Source: Mesorhizobium sp. | GTDB taxonomy: Bacteria; Pseudomonadota; Alphaproteobacteria; Rhizobiales; Rhizobiaceae | Direction of reading: 5' to 3' | DNA: 64,000 nucleotides | Assembly: GCF_016793485.1 (NCBI RefSeq) | Contig: NZ_JAEULZ010000001.1 | Span: 558,001-622,000, forward strand | Part shown: positions 54,320 to 62,352 of the stretch, piece after piece | Numbering within the stretch: the first letter of the stretch is position 1 | Layout: every line of letters starts with the position of its first letter | Notes under the pieces: model-generated | Seen by the model: the letters and a program-made list of their open reading frames with translations, nothing else | What the model was told of the DNA's origin: nothing | Database searches by the model: none | Program-made: the position numbers and the translations under genes

Positions 54320-54538
54320 ATGACTAGATATGTCGCCGTACAGGAGCCAACCTGTACGTGGGCGGTGTTCGATACGTTGAACGATCTGCCCGCGGAGTTT
54401 GACGGAGTGACCCTGATCGGTCTCGAGGAGGCGGAGGCACTGGAACTCGCCGCTTCCGCAAATGATCAGTGTTCCGACCGGTTGCGGGAAGCGCTGGCGC
54501 TGGGTAGGCTGAGGCTCGTCGCCACGAAGGCCGCCTGA
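54320..54538 (+). CDS. Small hypothetical protein (72 residues)
   Basis: Starts MTRYVAVQEPTCTWAVFDTL and contains LNDLPAEFDGVTLIGLEEAE. A weak SD (GGGGAG) is 12 bases upstream. The composition is typical of real coding, but the family is not recognised. Confidence 0.5.
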   Translation: MTRYVAVQEPTCTWAVFDTLNDLPAEFDGVTLIGLEEAEALELAASANDQCSDRLREALALGRLRLVATKAA

Positions 54539-54715
54539 CGACTGTGAGCGGAAACCGGGCGCCCCGCGTTTCAACGGCGCCTTGCTTGTGTGTCAGGTTT
54601 TCAATCGAGCGAACGGCAGAAGGACTCCGGTCTCGCCCGGACTCGCTTGCACGTCTTTAACGAATTGCTGCGACACTCCGGACCTCGAAGCGACAATCAC
54701 GCAGGGATGGGACGC

Positions 54716-55087
54716 ATGTCGAACGCTCTCAAAAAGATTAGCGCAGTGAAGACCTGCGTTCCACTGACGCTCGTCGCCGCGCTGGCGGCCGGATGTACGT
54801 CCATGCCCACGGACTATGCCGCGACTCTTTCCAAGCAGGATCCGAAATGGACGTCGCCGGAATGCCAGGAAATCCGGGCCACGGCCGCGAACTACAAGGA
54901 ACAGAAGGTCAATTGGGCGGCCGGCGCGCTCATCGGTCCATATGGGCTTGCGATCGTGGCCGCTGGCAAGGAGCATCAGGAAAAGCAGCGCGTGAAGATG
55001 GCTCGCGAAATGCATCTGGCATGTTCCAGCCAGCCGTTGCCGAAGAACCTGCAGGAGAGGCCGGCCACGCAGCAGAAGATCCGGTAG
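54716..55087 (+). CDS. Small lipoprotein
   Basis: 123 residues. The signal peptide ends in a lipobox, LVAALAAGC, followed by a mature region with one Cys pair (SPECQEIR, HLACSSQPL) and a central hydrophobic glycine-rich stretch NWAAGALIGPYGLAIVAAG, which may be a membrane hairpin. ATG 54707 is also possible. Role unknown. Confidence 0.7.
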   Translation: MSNALKKISAVKTCVPLTLVAALAAGCTSMPTDYAATLSKQDPKWTSPECQEIRATAANYKEQKVNWAAGALIGPYGLAIVAAGKEHQEKQRVKMAREMHLACSSQPLPKNLQERPATQQKIR

Positions 55088-55165
55088 AGAGTTATCGTCG
55101 GTGCAACCGATGCGCGGTTTTCTACTGTTGACGAACACACCCGAGTAGTTGCAAGCCAAAGCCGC

Positions 55166-55251
55166 GCGGACGTGGCGGAACTGGTAGACGCAAGGGACTT
55201 AAAATCCCTCAGCCACTGGCTATGCGGGTTCGATTCCCGCCGTCCGCACCA
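55166..55251 (+). tRNA. tRNA-Leu (anticodon TAA)
   Basis: An 86-base tRNA including encoded CCA. Acceptor stem GCGGACG/CGTCCGC, D-arm TGGCGGAACTGGTAGACGC, anticodon arm GGGACTTAAAATCCC with TAA, long variable arm as expected for Leu, and T-arm GCGGGTTCGATTCCCGC. The prophage-type region begins immediately downstream, and tRNA-Leu 3' ends are common integration sites. Confidence 0.97.
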
Positions 55252-55467
55252 TATTGAAATTGCTTAATAAAATGCCTTTTGGAGATCGGTACGCCTCCGA
55301 AACGGTTATGTGTACGGGGTAGCCGTGAGGGTATCCTTTGCGGCATTAGCGTTGCCCGCTGGCGGGGCGGCGGCATCGGCTGTCTCGCCTCATCCTTCGC
55401 TGTACGGTGCCAATTGCGGCGCCAAACTGTTGGTGGTTGGATGGATGCTCCACTAAGGGAGGGGAAG

Positions 55468-55650
55468 ATGGGCGACAGCAAAAGCGCCTTCACGCCGGAA
55501 GAGGTGGAAGCCGAGAACCGTCGACGTCGCAGGGGCCAGACTGTGTCGAGTCAGCGCCCAACCTATGAATGTGTTCATTGCCACTCGACGTTCAGCGCAG
55601 GTGGCGACCCTTCGGTCCCACTTTGCGATTACTGCCTTCATAGTGACTAG
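55468..55650 (+). CDS. Small zinc-finger-like protein (60 residues)
   Basis: Contains CVHCHSTFSAGGDPSVPLC-DYC, a CxxC/CxxC pair with 15 residues between, likely one zinc knuckle. The N-terminus is charged (EEVEAENRRRRRG). Strong SD GGGAGGGG precedes the ATG. It is the first gene after the tRNA and typical of phage small genes. Confidence 0.65.
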   Translation: MGDSKSAFTPEEVEAENRRRRRGQTVSSQRPTYECVHCHSTFSAGGDPSVPLCDYCLHSD

Positions 55651-55712
55651 ATCAGGACTGCTGGACCGCTCGCTCGCTTGCTTTGATTGTGACCCGCACA
55701 ATGGAGACGAAA

Positions 55713-55919
55713 ATGGCAATTCCGAAGGCGTTGTCCGAGGACAAGGTCAAAGAGCATGCAGAGCTCTACGAGAAGTTCGCAGCTGCTGTGGCGCATGCGG
55801 GCGAAATGCTCAAGCAGCACGGAATGAAGTCCCGCGAATTTGAGGAAGCCGACAAGAGTGCCGGCCTAATCGCCGAAGACATCCATCGCCTGATTGGACG
55901 GCGGCATTGGATGGGCTGA
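55713..55919 (+). CDS. Small helical protein (68 residues)
   Basis: Starts MAIPKALSEDKVKEHAELYE and is predicted all helical (EKFAAAVAHAGEMLKQHGMK, SAGLIAEDIHRLIGRRHWMG). SD GGAG lies 7 bases upstream. No known family; likely a phage accessory gene. Confidence 0.55.
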   Translation: MAIPKALSEDKVKEHAELYEKFAAAVAHAGEMLKQHGMKSREFEEADKSAGLIAEDIHRLIGRRHWMG

Positions 55920-55983
55920 ACAGTTCCAGCCCCGCCTCACGGGATGCCCTTCGAGCATTTGAATCATACGACAAGGAGGAGCA

Positions 55984-56199
55984 ATGACAGACTATGGCAG
56001 CTTGATTAAGTGGTGCGAGCAGGAGATTGCCGAACTGCGCAAGAGCATCGAGGCGATCGAAAACGGCCACGTTCGCCACCATCGCAAGGTCGCACCAGAG
56101 ACGACTTTCACGGATACCACCGACAGCGTGCTCGATCACGACAAGGCAACAGTGACATATCTTGAGGGCTTGGTAACCGCCCTTCGCGCCAAAGCCTAG
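55984..56199 (+). CDS. Small coiled-coil protein (71 residues)
   Basis: A heptad-like helix LIKWCEQEIAELRKSIEAIE, a polar middle and a second helix VTYLEGLVTALRAKA. The SD AAGGAGG is ideal. Function unknown; part of the string of small phage-region genes. Confidence 0.65.
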   Translation: MTDYGSLIKWCEQEIAELRKSIEAIENGHVRHHRKVAPETTFTDTTDSVLDHDKATVTYLEGLVTALRAKA

Positions 56200-56202
56200 T
56201 GC

Positions 56203-56236
56203 AAAGAAAAGGCCCGGCCACCTGAGCAGCCGGGCC
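56203..56236 (-). terminator. Terminator of the minus-strand small-gene operon
   Basis: On the minus strand GGCCCGGC-TGCTCAGGTG-GCCGGGCC is followed by TTTTCTTT. It ends the transcript of the three coupled genes between 56260 and 57286. Confidence 0.8.
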
Positions 56237-56259
56237 AATGTTCCCGACGTCGGGAAGTT

Positions 56260-56331
56260 TCAGCCGATCATCCAGCGGCAATACAGCCCCATGGCGATCG
56301 ACAGGCCGTAGAGCACGTCGAAGTAGGTCAT
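56260..56331 (-). CDS. 23-residue hydrophobic peptide, translationally coupled
   Basis: MTYFDVLYGLSIAMGLYCRW then MIG: one short membrane-compatible helix. Its ATG overlaps the stop of the upstream gene (ATGA), and the operon terminator follows 24 bases past the stop. This arrangement supports translation although the frame is far below usual limits. Confidence 0.5.
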   Translation of the reverse strand: MTYFDVLYGLSIAMGLYCRWMIG

Positions 56332-56624
56332 GCCTTTCGCCTGCGCACGAACGGCTCCTGCTCGCGCTCCAGATAGATGGACACCACCGCGCCAGCCGGG
56401 TCGCGTCCTTCCAACATCAGCGAGTTGCAGACCCATCCGCCCTTGATGGTCGGATCGATCGCCTTTGCGTCTGCGACGAACTGGCAGGCGAGCTCGTTCA
56501 GATGCGCGTCGATGCTCGCTTCGGACTTCATGTTCCGATAGACGCGGCCGAGGGCGGGTGAGATTGCGGTTGTGCTGGCTGCTGCTGCGCCGGCCGCGAG
56601 GACAGTCCTGCGGGTCATGCCCAT
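56328..56624 (-). CDS. Small protein with a Tat-like signal (98 residues)
   Basis: The N-terminus MGMTRRTVLAAGAAAASTTA has twin arginines and a weakly hydrophobic Ala-rich core, like a Tat signal. The mature part has KGGWVCNSLMLEGRDPAGAV and a beta pattern. Its start lies 10 bases before the end of the upstream gene. Function unknown. Confidence 0.65.
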   Translation of the reverse strand: MGMTRRTVLAAGAAAASTTAISPALGRVYRNMKSEASIDAHLNELACQFVADAKAIDPTIKGGWVCNSLMLEGRDPAGAVVSIYLEREQEPFVRRRKA

Positions 56625-57286
56625 GGCATCCTCCAGAAGTCCTTGGCCGACAGAGCGGATGGAGGCCCTATGCGAGCCACGCCGGGCCTGATGATGGTCA
56701 GTTCGTCGGGATCGCGCCGGGGTTTCTTGACCCTGGACAACAGCTCGTGCGCCTCACGCTTGCCGCTGCCGTCGAAATGAAGCTGCCCGAGGTCAGCCCC
56801 GTTCGGATCGCCCGCAGGATCGTAGCTGTAGACCGGAGCAAGGCCTTTGCGGTGCTCCTCGTCGTTCCCCTGGCCGTCCCGCTCCCGCCAGCCAAGGAAC
56901 GGTTCGGAATCGCCATCGTCCTCGCGGTCGTCCTTCCCACCTTGTGCCCAATGCTCTTGCGAACAAGGATAGCGTACCTCCTGCGCGCCGAGCGACGGTT
57001 CATCGTCGCCGTTGGCCTCACCGCAATCATCTTCCTCGGCGTCCTCGTACGGCTGATCGGTCTTCTGGCAGCCGTTCGGATAGGACTGGTCGAACTCGTC
57101 GCCGTTCAACTCCAGATCAGGGTCCGGCTCCATGTCATCGAGCATGTTGATCAGCTTCTCGATGCTGGTGGAGATCGAGGCGCGGTCCTTTCCATCTACG
57201 GTCAAGAAGAACACGCCATTGGCTTCTGCCAGGGCAGCGGCCGCGTAGGCTTGCCCCTTGTTCGTCAGGTCTATGTCGGTTTGCAT
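56615..57286 (-). CDS. Acidic protein with the DDEPSLG motif
   Basis: 223 residues from MQTDIDL. Very acidic middle (EDAEEDDCGEANGDDEPSLGA; later DREDDGDSEPFLGW), two copies of a D-x-E-P-x-L-G motif that recurs in many alphaproteobacterial hypothetical proteins and prophages, often with unknown role. The C-terminus ends KDFWRMPWA. The frame is open to ATG 57358; ATG 57286 has a better upstream purine run. Confidence 0.65.
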   Translation of the reverse strand: MQTDIDLTNKGQAYAAAALAEANGVFFLTVDGKDRASISTSIEKLINMLDDMEPDPDLELNGDEFDQSYPNGCQKTDQPYEDAEEDDCGEANGDDEPSLGAQEVRYPCSQEHWAQGGKDDREDDGDSEPFLGWRERDGQGNDEEHRKGLAPVYSYDPAGDPNGADLGQLHFDGSGKREAHELLSRVKKPRRDPDELTIIRPGVARIGPPSALSAKDFWRMPWA

Positions 57287-57358
57287 TGTCGTCTCTCGGT
57301 CTGGAGCCGGCTTCTGAAGGCCGGCGAAAGTGTCCAGAGTTCTGGATACTTTCATCAC

Positions 57359-57697
57359 TGGTGGCGGACCAGTAGCCGGGGGTTCAGAACACGCCGAGAG
57401 ACGTGCGCGACGCTTTTAGGGGTCACCCCCACTGGACAGAACGGCGCCCCCCGGCCATATAGGTCGGGTCGCATCCGAGCCGCCAAGCTCGTGCGTCGAA
57501 AGACGACAAGTTGTCATCTTTCATTCACCGCCGCCCTACGCCGCCAAGCGTCGGGCAATCCTGCCAAGGATGTGTGCGGTTATCTCGGTCCGGGTTCTGA
57601 CGCCCACGGACACGATGTTCCTGTTCGGTTAAAAAAGCAAGAACTCCCCTCGGGGAGCGCGCTTGCGTTCGTCGCGCCGCCGCGACATGCTGCCCGC
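57359..57697. other. Intergenic region in the phage island
   Basis: About 340 bases. It should hold the promoter of the minus-strand operon and of the plus-strand small genes. A hairpin AACTCCCCTCGGGGAG (about 57640-57657) follows a run TTAAAAAAGC. No gene was seen. Confidence 0.4.
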
Positions 57698-57898
57698 ATG
57701 ATGCACAAGATCATCATGGGGCTCGGGGGAGCTACCGCAGCGCTCGGGGTATTCTTCTGGGTCATGGCCGTGGTGACGACAGCGCTAGGTACGCTGTCTG
57801 CGCCGATCGTCCAGCCTATTGCAGCCGGTGGCGGCCTGGTGCTTGCTGGCGCTGCCGTCTACGCGCTGGGCGCCATCCTCGGGAAGCGCGAGGCCTGA
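57698..57898 (+). CDS. Small two-span membrane protein (66 residues)
   Basis: Residues form two hydrophobic segments (GLGGATAALGVFFWVMAVVT and GGGLVLAGAAVYALGAILG) with a basic C-terminus. No clear SD. It could be a holin-like protein given the phage context, but this is only a guess from size and topology. Confidence 0.5.
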   Translation: MMHKIIMGLGGATAALGVFFWVMAVVTTALGTLSAPIVQPIAAGGGLVLAGAAVYALGAILGKREA

Positions 57899-57922
57899 AA
57901 GCGACATGGGAGGGGAATGCAA

Positions 57923-57988
57923 ATGCGCGACTACGAACAAGAAGAGTTCAACGACTTCCTCAAGCAGCTAATCGACGTCGATGCCTGA
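57923..57988 (+). CDS. Possible 21-residue acidic peptide
   Basis: MRDYEQEEFNDFLKQLIDVD then A. A strong SD (GGAGGGG) precedes it; ATG 57917 in frame is an alternative start. It lies in the run of small genes. Weak candidate. Confidence 0.35.
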   Translation: MRDYEQEEFNDFLKQLIDVDA

Positions 57989-58008
57989 AGCAGCCAGCGC
58001 TGGGCATC

Positions 58009-58215
58009 GTGAAGTTTGTCCTAGAGAACGGCGAATCGAAGCTCAGCGACAAGCAGGCCTTCGTATTTAAGAGAGATGTTCGCGACGCCTACACGGCCCA
58101 ATGCCCCGAATGCGGCGAACAAGTCCGCTGGAGCGAAGCTTACGAGTTTCACCACAGCGGAGAACGGTGTGGTGACTGCCAAGTGCGGTACGAAAAGTTC
58201 ATGGCAGAAGATTGA
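58009..58215 (+). CDS. Zinc-ribbon-like small protein (68 residues)
   Basis: CPECGEQVRWSEAYEFHHSG followed by ERCGDC: CxxC, His, CxxC layout of a small zinc ribbon. GTG start at 58009. Unknown role; phage-region gene. Confidence 0.55.
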   Translation: MKFVLENGESKLSDKQAFVFKRDVRDAYTAQCPECGEQVRWSEAYEFHHSGERCGDCQVRYEKFMAED

Positions 58216-58216
58216 G

Positions 58217-58492
58217 ATGGGGTCTGCCGCACCGAGCCGCGAACGCATCGCCGACGCCTCGAAACAACTGCCTGGGCTCGATGCGCACAGCGTCCAGCAA
58301 ATCCTCTACATCGAGGACGCCTGCCGATCGGCTCCTTCCTCAATCGAGGAATTGAAGGCCGCAGGCCAACCTGGCCGGGCGGTGCTCAGCGACGAGCAGA
58401 CGGCGCTCCTCGACGCTCTCCGAAACGACATGCATTTCCTGCGGTCTCTCGCCGGCGAGAAGGACTTCCTGCGTCCGAAGGGAATGCGCTGA
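58217..58492 (+). CDS. Small hypothetical protein (91 residues)
   Basis: Starts MGSAAPSRERIADASKQLPG and is helical, with a run of short amphipathic helices (SVQQILYIEDACRSAPSSIE; DEQTALLDALRNDMHFLRSL). The start codon overlaps the previous stop region by a base or two, fitting coupled translation. No family recognised. Confidence 0.5.
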   Translation: MGSAAPSRERIADASKQLPGLDAHSVQQILYIEDACRSAPSSIEELKAAGQPGRAVLSDEQTALLDALRNDMHFLRSLAGEKDFLRPKGMR

Positions 58493-58552
58493 CCCCACCC
58501 TTGCCCGGATACCGAAACTTCGGCATCCTGACCGCGGGTGGAGGGGCAAGAT

Positions 58553-58849
58553 ATGGAGTTCTTGATACTGTGGATCATCTGCGGGGTGATCACCGGCATA
58601 GTTGCATCTTCAAAGGGAAGAAGCGGATTTGGTTGGTTTCTGCTCGGATGCTTGCTCGGTATCTTCGGGGTTATCTTCATCGCGTTAATGCCTTCCCTAA
58701 GGCCTCAACCGGTACAGCAGGTGCATCTCATGCAACATGCTGTAACTGGGAACAATGGCTCGGTTCGCGTGAAAATCTGCCCTGACTGCGCGGAGGAAGT
58801 CATGGCGGATGCCCGAATCTGTAAGCACTGCAGGCACCAATTTCTGTAG
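58553..58849 (+). CDS. Membrane protein with C-terminal UPF0547-type zinc ribbon
   Basis: 98 residues: two membrane helices (FLILWIICGVITGIVA; WFLLGCLLGIFGVIFIALM) and a zinc ribbon KICPDCAEEVMADARICKHC, the UPF0547 pattern. SD GGAGGGG is ideally spaced before ATG 58553. Such proteins occur in chromosomes and prophages without known function. Confidence 0.7.
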   Translation: MEFLILWIICGVITGIVASSKGRSGFGWFLLGCLLGIFGVIFIALMPSLRPQPVQQVHLMQHAVTGNNGSVRVKICPDCAEEVMADARICKHCRHQFL

Positions 58850-58854
58850 TTACT

Positions 58855-59664
58855 GTGACCGGGAAGGCAGAGCTAAAAGTCAACTTCGATGCCATGCGGC
58901 GCATCGTGGATCTTGCTGTGCGACGGGCCGTCACCTTCATGGGTATAGGCGTGAATGCAGGCCTAGCCGAGCCACCAATATCTCATCTGCTGCAGGGAGG
59001 TATGCAGTTCAAGGTCGTTCCGGACGAATTGACTGAGTCGCAGCATCAGGACGTAGCCCGCGAGTTTACGAGCTGGATCATCGCGAACGCCTTCCGGGAA
59101 TTAGCGGAATCGTTTTCGGTATTCCTCGTGGAAATTTTCAAAGCTGCCTACGTCTTGCAAAACGAGCCCGTAAGTCATGCCACTTGGTCGAAGGCAGTAT
59201 CAAGGTTTTCCCGAGAAGGGGTAGGCAAGCAGCTCAGCGTCGTTTCAATCATGCTGGGGATCGAAGAGACGTTTACTCCCACTTTTGTGGCGCTCAACCA
59301 GGCAAGAAATTGTCTGGCCCACCGACGCGGCGTCGTTGGCTTGCCGGATGCCACTGAAGGGGGCAAGTTTGTCATGAGATGGCGGGCTTTCGCCGTCACG
59401 TTGGAAGACGGCCGCGACCTCTCGTTGGCCCTGCGGGATACGGCGCCAATTATTATTGAGAAGGACCAATCCATCTCGATGGGAATGACCGATCGGGAAA
59501 AGGCATTTGTTGTTGGGGAAGGCATTCGCCTGGATCGGCACGACTTGGCCGAAATTGCCATGGCGGTTCATTTTGGCTGCGAACACGTTATCAAGGGAAT
59601 GGTAGATCGCGCACGTGAGCTGGGCAAAATGCCGCCGTCCGACCCGGCAAAAACCGAGGGTTAG
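58855..59664 (+). CDS. Helical protein of unknown function (269 residues)
   Basis: GTG start, 5 bases after the previous gene. Helix-rich: REFTSWIIANAFRELAESF, FSVFLVEIFKAAYVL, and FVALNQARNCLAHRRGVVG. The last has the R-x4-6-H pattern of HEPN/RiboL-PSP-like proteins, but the match is weak. Its 3' half is overlapped on the minus strand by an open frame (59245-60030). Role unknown; defence-like activity would be speculation. Confidence 0.65.
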   Translation: MTGKAELKVNFDAMRRIVDLAVRRAVTFMGIGVNAGLAEPPISHLLQGGMQFKVVPDELTESQHQDVAREFTSWIIANAFRELAESFSVFLVEIFKAAYVLQNEPVSHATWSKAVSRFSREGVGKQLSVVSIMLGIEETFTPTFVALNQARNCLAHRRGVVGLPDATEGGKFVMRWRAFAVTLEDGRDLSLALRDTAPIIIEKDQSISMGMTDREKAFVVGEGIRLDRHDLAEIAMAVHFGCEHVIKGMVDRARELGKMPPSDPAKTEG

Positions 59665-60030
59665 CTCCAGCACCGCTTCGGCAGCGGGTCCAGCGGCCAT
59701 TTCCTGCACCGTAGAAACGCCGGTGTGGCGCTCCTGATGCAGTGCGAGGCTCCTGAAGGCCAACCATGCCCGTTCCGCCGCTGCAAGGTGCCCTGGTGGC
59801 CGCGGCTGCCAGTCTGCGGGCTCCTGCCTCATGCACCAGCGCGTCTTATGCCCTTGCCACAGCTCGATGCCGACGAGATCGGAGCCGTCAAACCAGCATG
59901 TCGATCCGAGCTTCAGGAAGTGGAGCATCTTCGACTGCCACCACACGCGCTCGATCTCGTAGCCGCCGGGGCCTTCCCGCCAGCGCGTCCAGCCCTTGGC
60001 CGGCCGGCGGGTGAGTTCGGAGTCGTTCAT
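59245..60030 (-). CDS. Phage-region hypothetical protein with overrunning 3' end
   Basis: From ATG 60030 (SD GGAG, 6 bases upstream) the first 110 residues look coding: MNDSELTRRPAKGWTRWREG, GGYEIERVWWQSKMLHFLKL, WFDGSDLVGIELWQGHKTRW. After about 59660 the frame runs antisense to the well-supported plus-strand gene 58855-59664 and its composition becomes poor. The real gene may have lost its own 3' end at a recombination joint near 59665. Confidence 0.45.
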   Translation of the reverse strand: MNDSELTRRPAKGWTRWREGPGGYEIERVWWQSKMLHFLKLGSTCWFDGSDLVGIELWQGHKTRWCMRQEPADWQPRPPGHLAAAERAWLAFRSLALHQERHTGVSTVQEMAAGPAAEAVLELTLGFCRVGRRHFAQLTCAIYHSLDNVFAAKMNRHGNFGQVVPIQANAFPNNKCLFPIGHSHRDGLVLLNNNWRRIPQGQREVAAVFQRDGESPPSHDKLAPFSGIRQANDAASVGQTISCLVERHKSGSKRLFDPQHD

Positions 60031-60065
60031 GCTATGCTCCAGCGGTTTGGATGGAGGACCTGCAG

Positions 60066-60305
60066 ATGCCGGACAATTCATATGGACCTGGAGAGAACCT
60101 CTCACTCCGGGCAAATCAGGGCGAGCGCATTGTTTTCAACCGCGACATGCATCTCAAGTTTACAATCGAGATGCAGGACGGAACGAAGATCGTCGCTGAG
60201 ATGTGGCCGGGCGCGGAACTTTCTATCACCGTGGGGAAGACGCCGCCTAAAATCACGATCGACAACTGGTCTCGTCCACCCGGCCTCAAACTGGTCGATA
60301 ATTAG
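60066..60305 (+). CDS. Small hypothetical protein (79 residues)
   Basis: Starts MPDNSYGPGENLSLRANQGE; beta-rich (HLKFTIEMQDGTKIVAEMWP, PPKITIDNW). SD TGGAGG 8 bases before ATG 60066. Convergent with the tape measure gene (4-base overlap). Unknown role. Confidence 0.6.
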   Translation: MPDNSYGPGENLSLRANQGERIVFNRDMHLKFTIEMQDGTKIVAEMWPGAELSITVGKTPPKITIDNWSRPPGLKLVDN

Positions 60306-62026
60306 CGGACGGTTTTCATCGGTCTGGCGCCATACCGACCGCTGAAGGATTTGTCGGCGCCGCCGGTGGCAATGTGCTGATCGACAATGTCAGTGACCAC
60401 ACGGATAAGCGTTCCGTCGGGCGTCTTCTGCTGCTCGGTGCGGGTCGTCGTACCGGCCGGTGCGTTGTTGATGATGTTTTGCACAACGACACCGCCTTGG
60501 TTTGCCGAATTCATGCGCGGCAGGAGCGGAGTGTCACCGACGAAACCGCCATTGGCATACCCGCGGTTCATGGCGTTGAGACGAGGGACACCGATGCGGC
60601 GGGTTGCCTCCTGATTTAAGACATACTCGCCTTTGTGCACGATGCCGGCTGGTGTGTATTTGCCGCCATCGCCGGTATAGCCGCCGCTGGCCAGCCCGAG
60701 CATTGATGCGAAGCCGCCTGCCGTGGGGCTGAAACCGCCGCTGAACAGGTTGGAGAATAGGCTTCCGAAGCCACCGGCTGCCTGAGCCGCCCGCAGCAAT
60801 TGGTTGATCACGTCGGTCAGGATGGGGATGAGTTCCTGCGCCTCCAGCTTTCCATCGGATAGAGCGTTGGCAAGTGACTGTCCCGCGTCCATGGCCAGAT
60901 CGCCGAACTCGCGGATGCTGTCATTGATGCGCAGTTGCTGCTCCTCGTATTCGTAGCTGTAGCCGAGCATCTCGCGGAAGCCATCGCGGCTTGCCTTGAA
61001 GGTATCCTCCTTGGATGAACTGCCGCCACCACCACCGCCACCGGGCGGAATGATCGTGGCCTTGGTTGCTGCGTCGCCGTACCGCTTCTTCAGGAGTTCG
61101 ACGAGTTTCTCATCGGCTTTCACGACCTCGCCGAGAAAGGCGGAATTGATTCGCTCGTTGGAGAACGGCCGTCCGCCTTTGCCGTCGTCGACTTGCCCGG
61201 CCATGCCGCCTAGCATTGCTCCCGCCTCGGCGGCGTTGCGCTTCTCGAGAAAGCGGTCCATGCGGCTGCCAAGGTCGTCCATACCCTGCAGCGCGGTCAG
61301 GATTGCCGACTGTGCGTTCACGCTGAAACGACGCCAGGCAGCGTCCCATCTGTCGCCCATCTCTTCGGCACGACGAAGCAGCTTTTCATCTATCACGCCA
61401 CCGGCTTCCTCGGCGGCTTTCTTCATGCCCTCAAGGCCTGCCTTGCCGTCCTTTAGGGCGACGGTGAAGCTACCACCGCCACGACCGAAAGCCTCCGTTG
61501 CGAGCACCATGCGCTCCTGCTCGGATGCGGCATTCTTCATGAGATCCGCGTAGTCGCCCAGTAGGGATTCCGACGACCGGATTTGCCCGTTGCTGTCTCG
61601 TAGCGCGACGCCGTTGGCTTTCAGGATCTCGCCAAGGCGATTGCCCTTGGTGGCGGCTTCGCCGATGCGCTTCGTGAACTGGTCCATGCCGGTTTCGAAG
61701 TCGCCAGCCTCGACGCCGGCCTGCGAGAAGCCAAACGACAATTCCTGCAAGGCCTTGGTCGTGATGCCGATACGGTCGGCGGTATCGACAAGCTTGGATG
61801 CTTCGTTGATGGCGTCGAGCGCTGTCCGGACCAGGGCGAGAGGTGCAAGCGCTGCGACGGCGCCGCCGGCCAGTCCCATGCCAAAGTTTTTGGCGATGCC
61901 GAGGAACTGGGTTTCCGTTCTGGATTTGAACGTTTCCATTGAACGACCGGCCTTGCGCAGCCCATCCTGGAACCGCGCCTGGTTTAAGCCGAGGTCGACA
62001 TGAATACCGCCGATCGATTCTGACAT
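60302..62026 (-). CDS. Phage tail tape measure protein
   Basis: 574 residues. Features of tape measure proteins: an N-terminal helical rod (QARFQDGLRKAGRSMETFKS), membrane-like glycine/alanine segment (GMGLAGGAVAALAPLALVR), long coiled regions, a poly-Gly linker, and a C-terminal GGYTGDGGKYTPAGIVHKGE-YVL motif, which is the typical end of lambda-like tape measures. It fixes tail length and helps DNA ejection. At 574 residues it predicts a short tail or a shortened gene. Confidence 0.9.
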   Translation of the reverse strand: MSESIGGIHVDLGLNQARFQDGLRKAGRSMETFKSRTETQFLGIAKNFGMGLAGGAVAALAPLALVRTALDAINEASKLVDTADRIGITTKALQELSFGFSQAGVEAGDFETGMDQFTKRIGEAATKGNRLGEILKANGVALRDSNGQIRSSESLLGDYADLMKNAASEQERMVLATEAFGRGGGSFTVALKDGKAGLEGMKKAAEEAGGVIDEKLLRRAEEMGDRWDAAWRRFSVNAQSAILTALQGMDDLGSRMDRFLEKRNAAEAGAMLGGMAGQVDDGKGGRPFSNERINSAFLGEVVKADEKLVELLKKRYGDAATKATIIPPGGGGGGGSSSKEDTFKASRDGFREMLGYSYEYEEQQLRINDSIREFGDLAMDAGQSLANALSDGKLEAQELIPILTDVINQLLRAAQAAGGFGSLFSNLFSGGFSPTAGGFASMLGLASGGYTGDGGKYTPAGIVHKGEYVLNQEATRRIGVPRLNAMNRGYANGGFVGDTPLLPRMNSANQGGVVVQNIINNAPAGTTTRTEQQKTPDGTLIRVVTDIVDQHIATGGADKSFSGRYGARPMKTVR

Positions 62027-62352
62027 CAGGCCGCCTCCCTCTCAGCGCTGAGCGTGCGGAGAAAATCCCCAAGCTGTGCACCGACCGCACTGCCGACAAC
62101 AGCCGTGCCATATTCGTCGATCAGGCGGCCGGCATCTCCCAGTTCCATCTGAACGGCGATATGCCCGATCAGCGCGTCGGGGAAACGGATACGCCCAGCA
62201 GCGACGGCGGCTCGCAGGGTGGCAAGGCTTGCACCCTTCTCTGACTGCAACTCGGCAATGATCTCGCTGATCGACCGCCCTACGTGCACCTCCAGCGCGG
62301 CCACCTTGTTGGTGGTGTAGGACAGACCGAGCGTATCGATTTCCTTCGTCAT
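62026..62352 (-). CDS. Tail assembly chaperone-like protein
   Basis: 108 residues: IDTLGLSYTTNKVAALEVHV and IIAELQSEKGASLATLRAAV, then helices. Its place directly upstream of the tape measure, with a TGATG overlap, is where GpG/GpT-type tail assembly chaperones lie. No second frame for a -1 fusion was seen. Assignment is mainly positional. Confidence 0.6.
   Translation of the reverse strand: MTKEIDTLGLSYTTNKVAALEVHVGRSISEIIAELQSEKGASLATLRAAVAAGRIRFPDALIGHIAVQMELGDAGRLIDEYGTAVVGSAVGAQLGDFLRTLSAEREAA

Noticed and set aside
55252-55467. Search for an integrase or att duplication right after tRNA-Leu
   Set aside because: No recombinase frame and no repeat of the tRNA 3' end were seen within the window.
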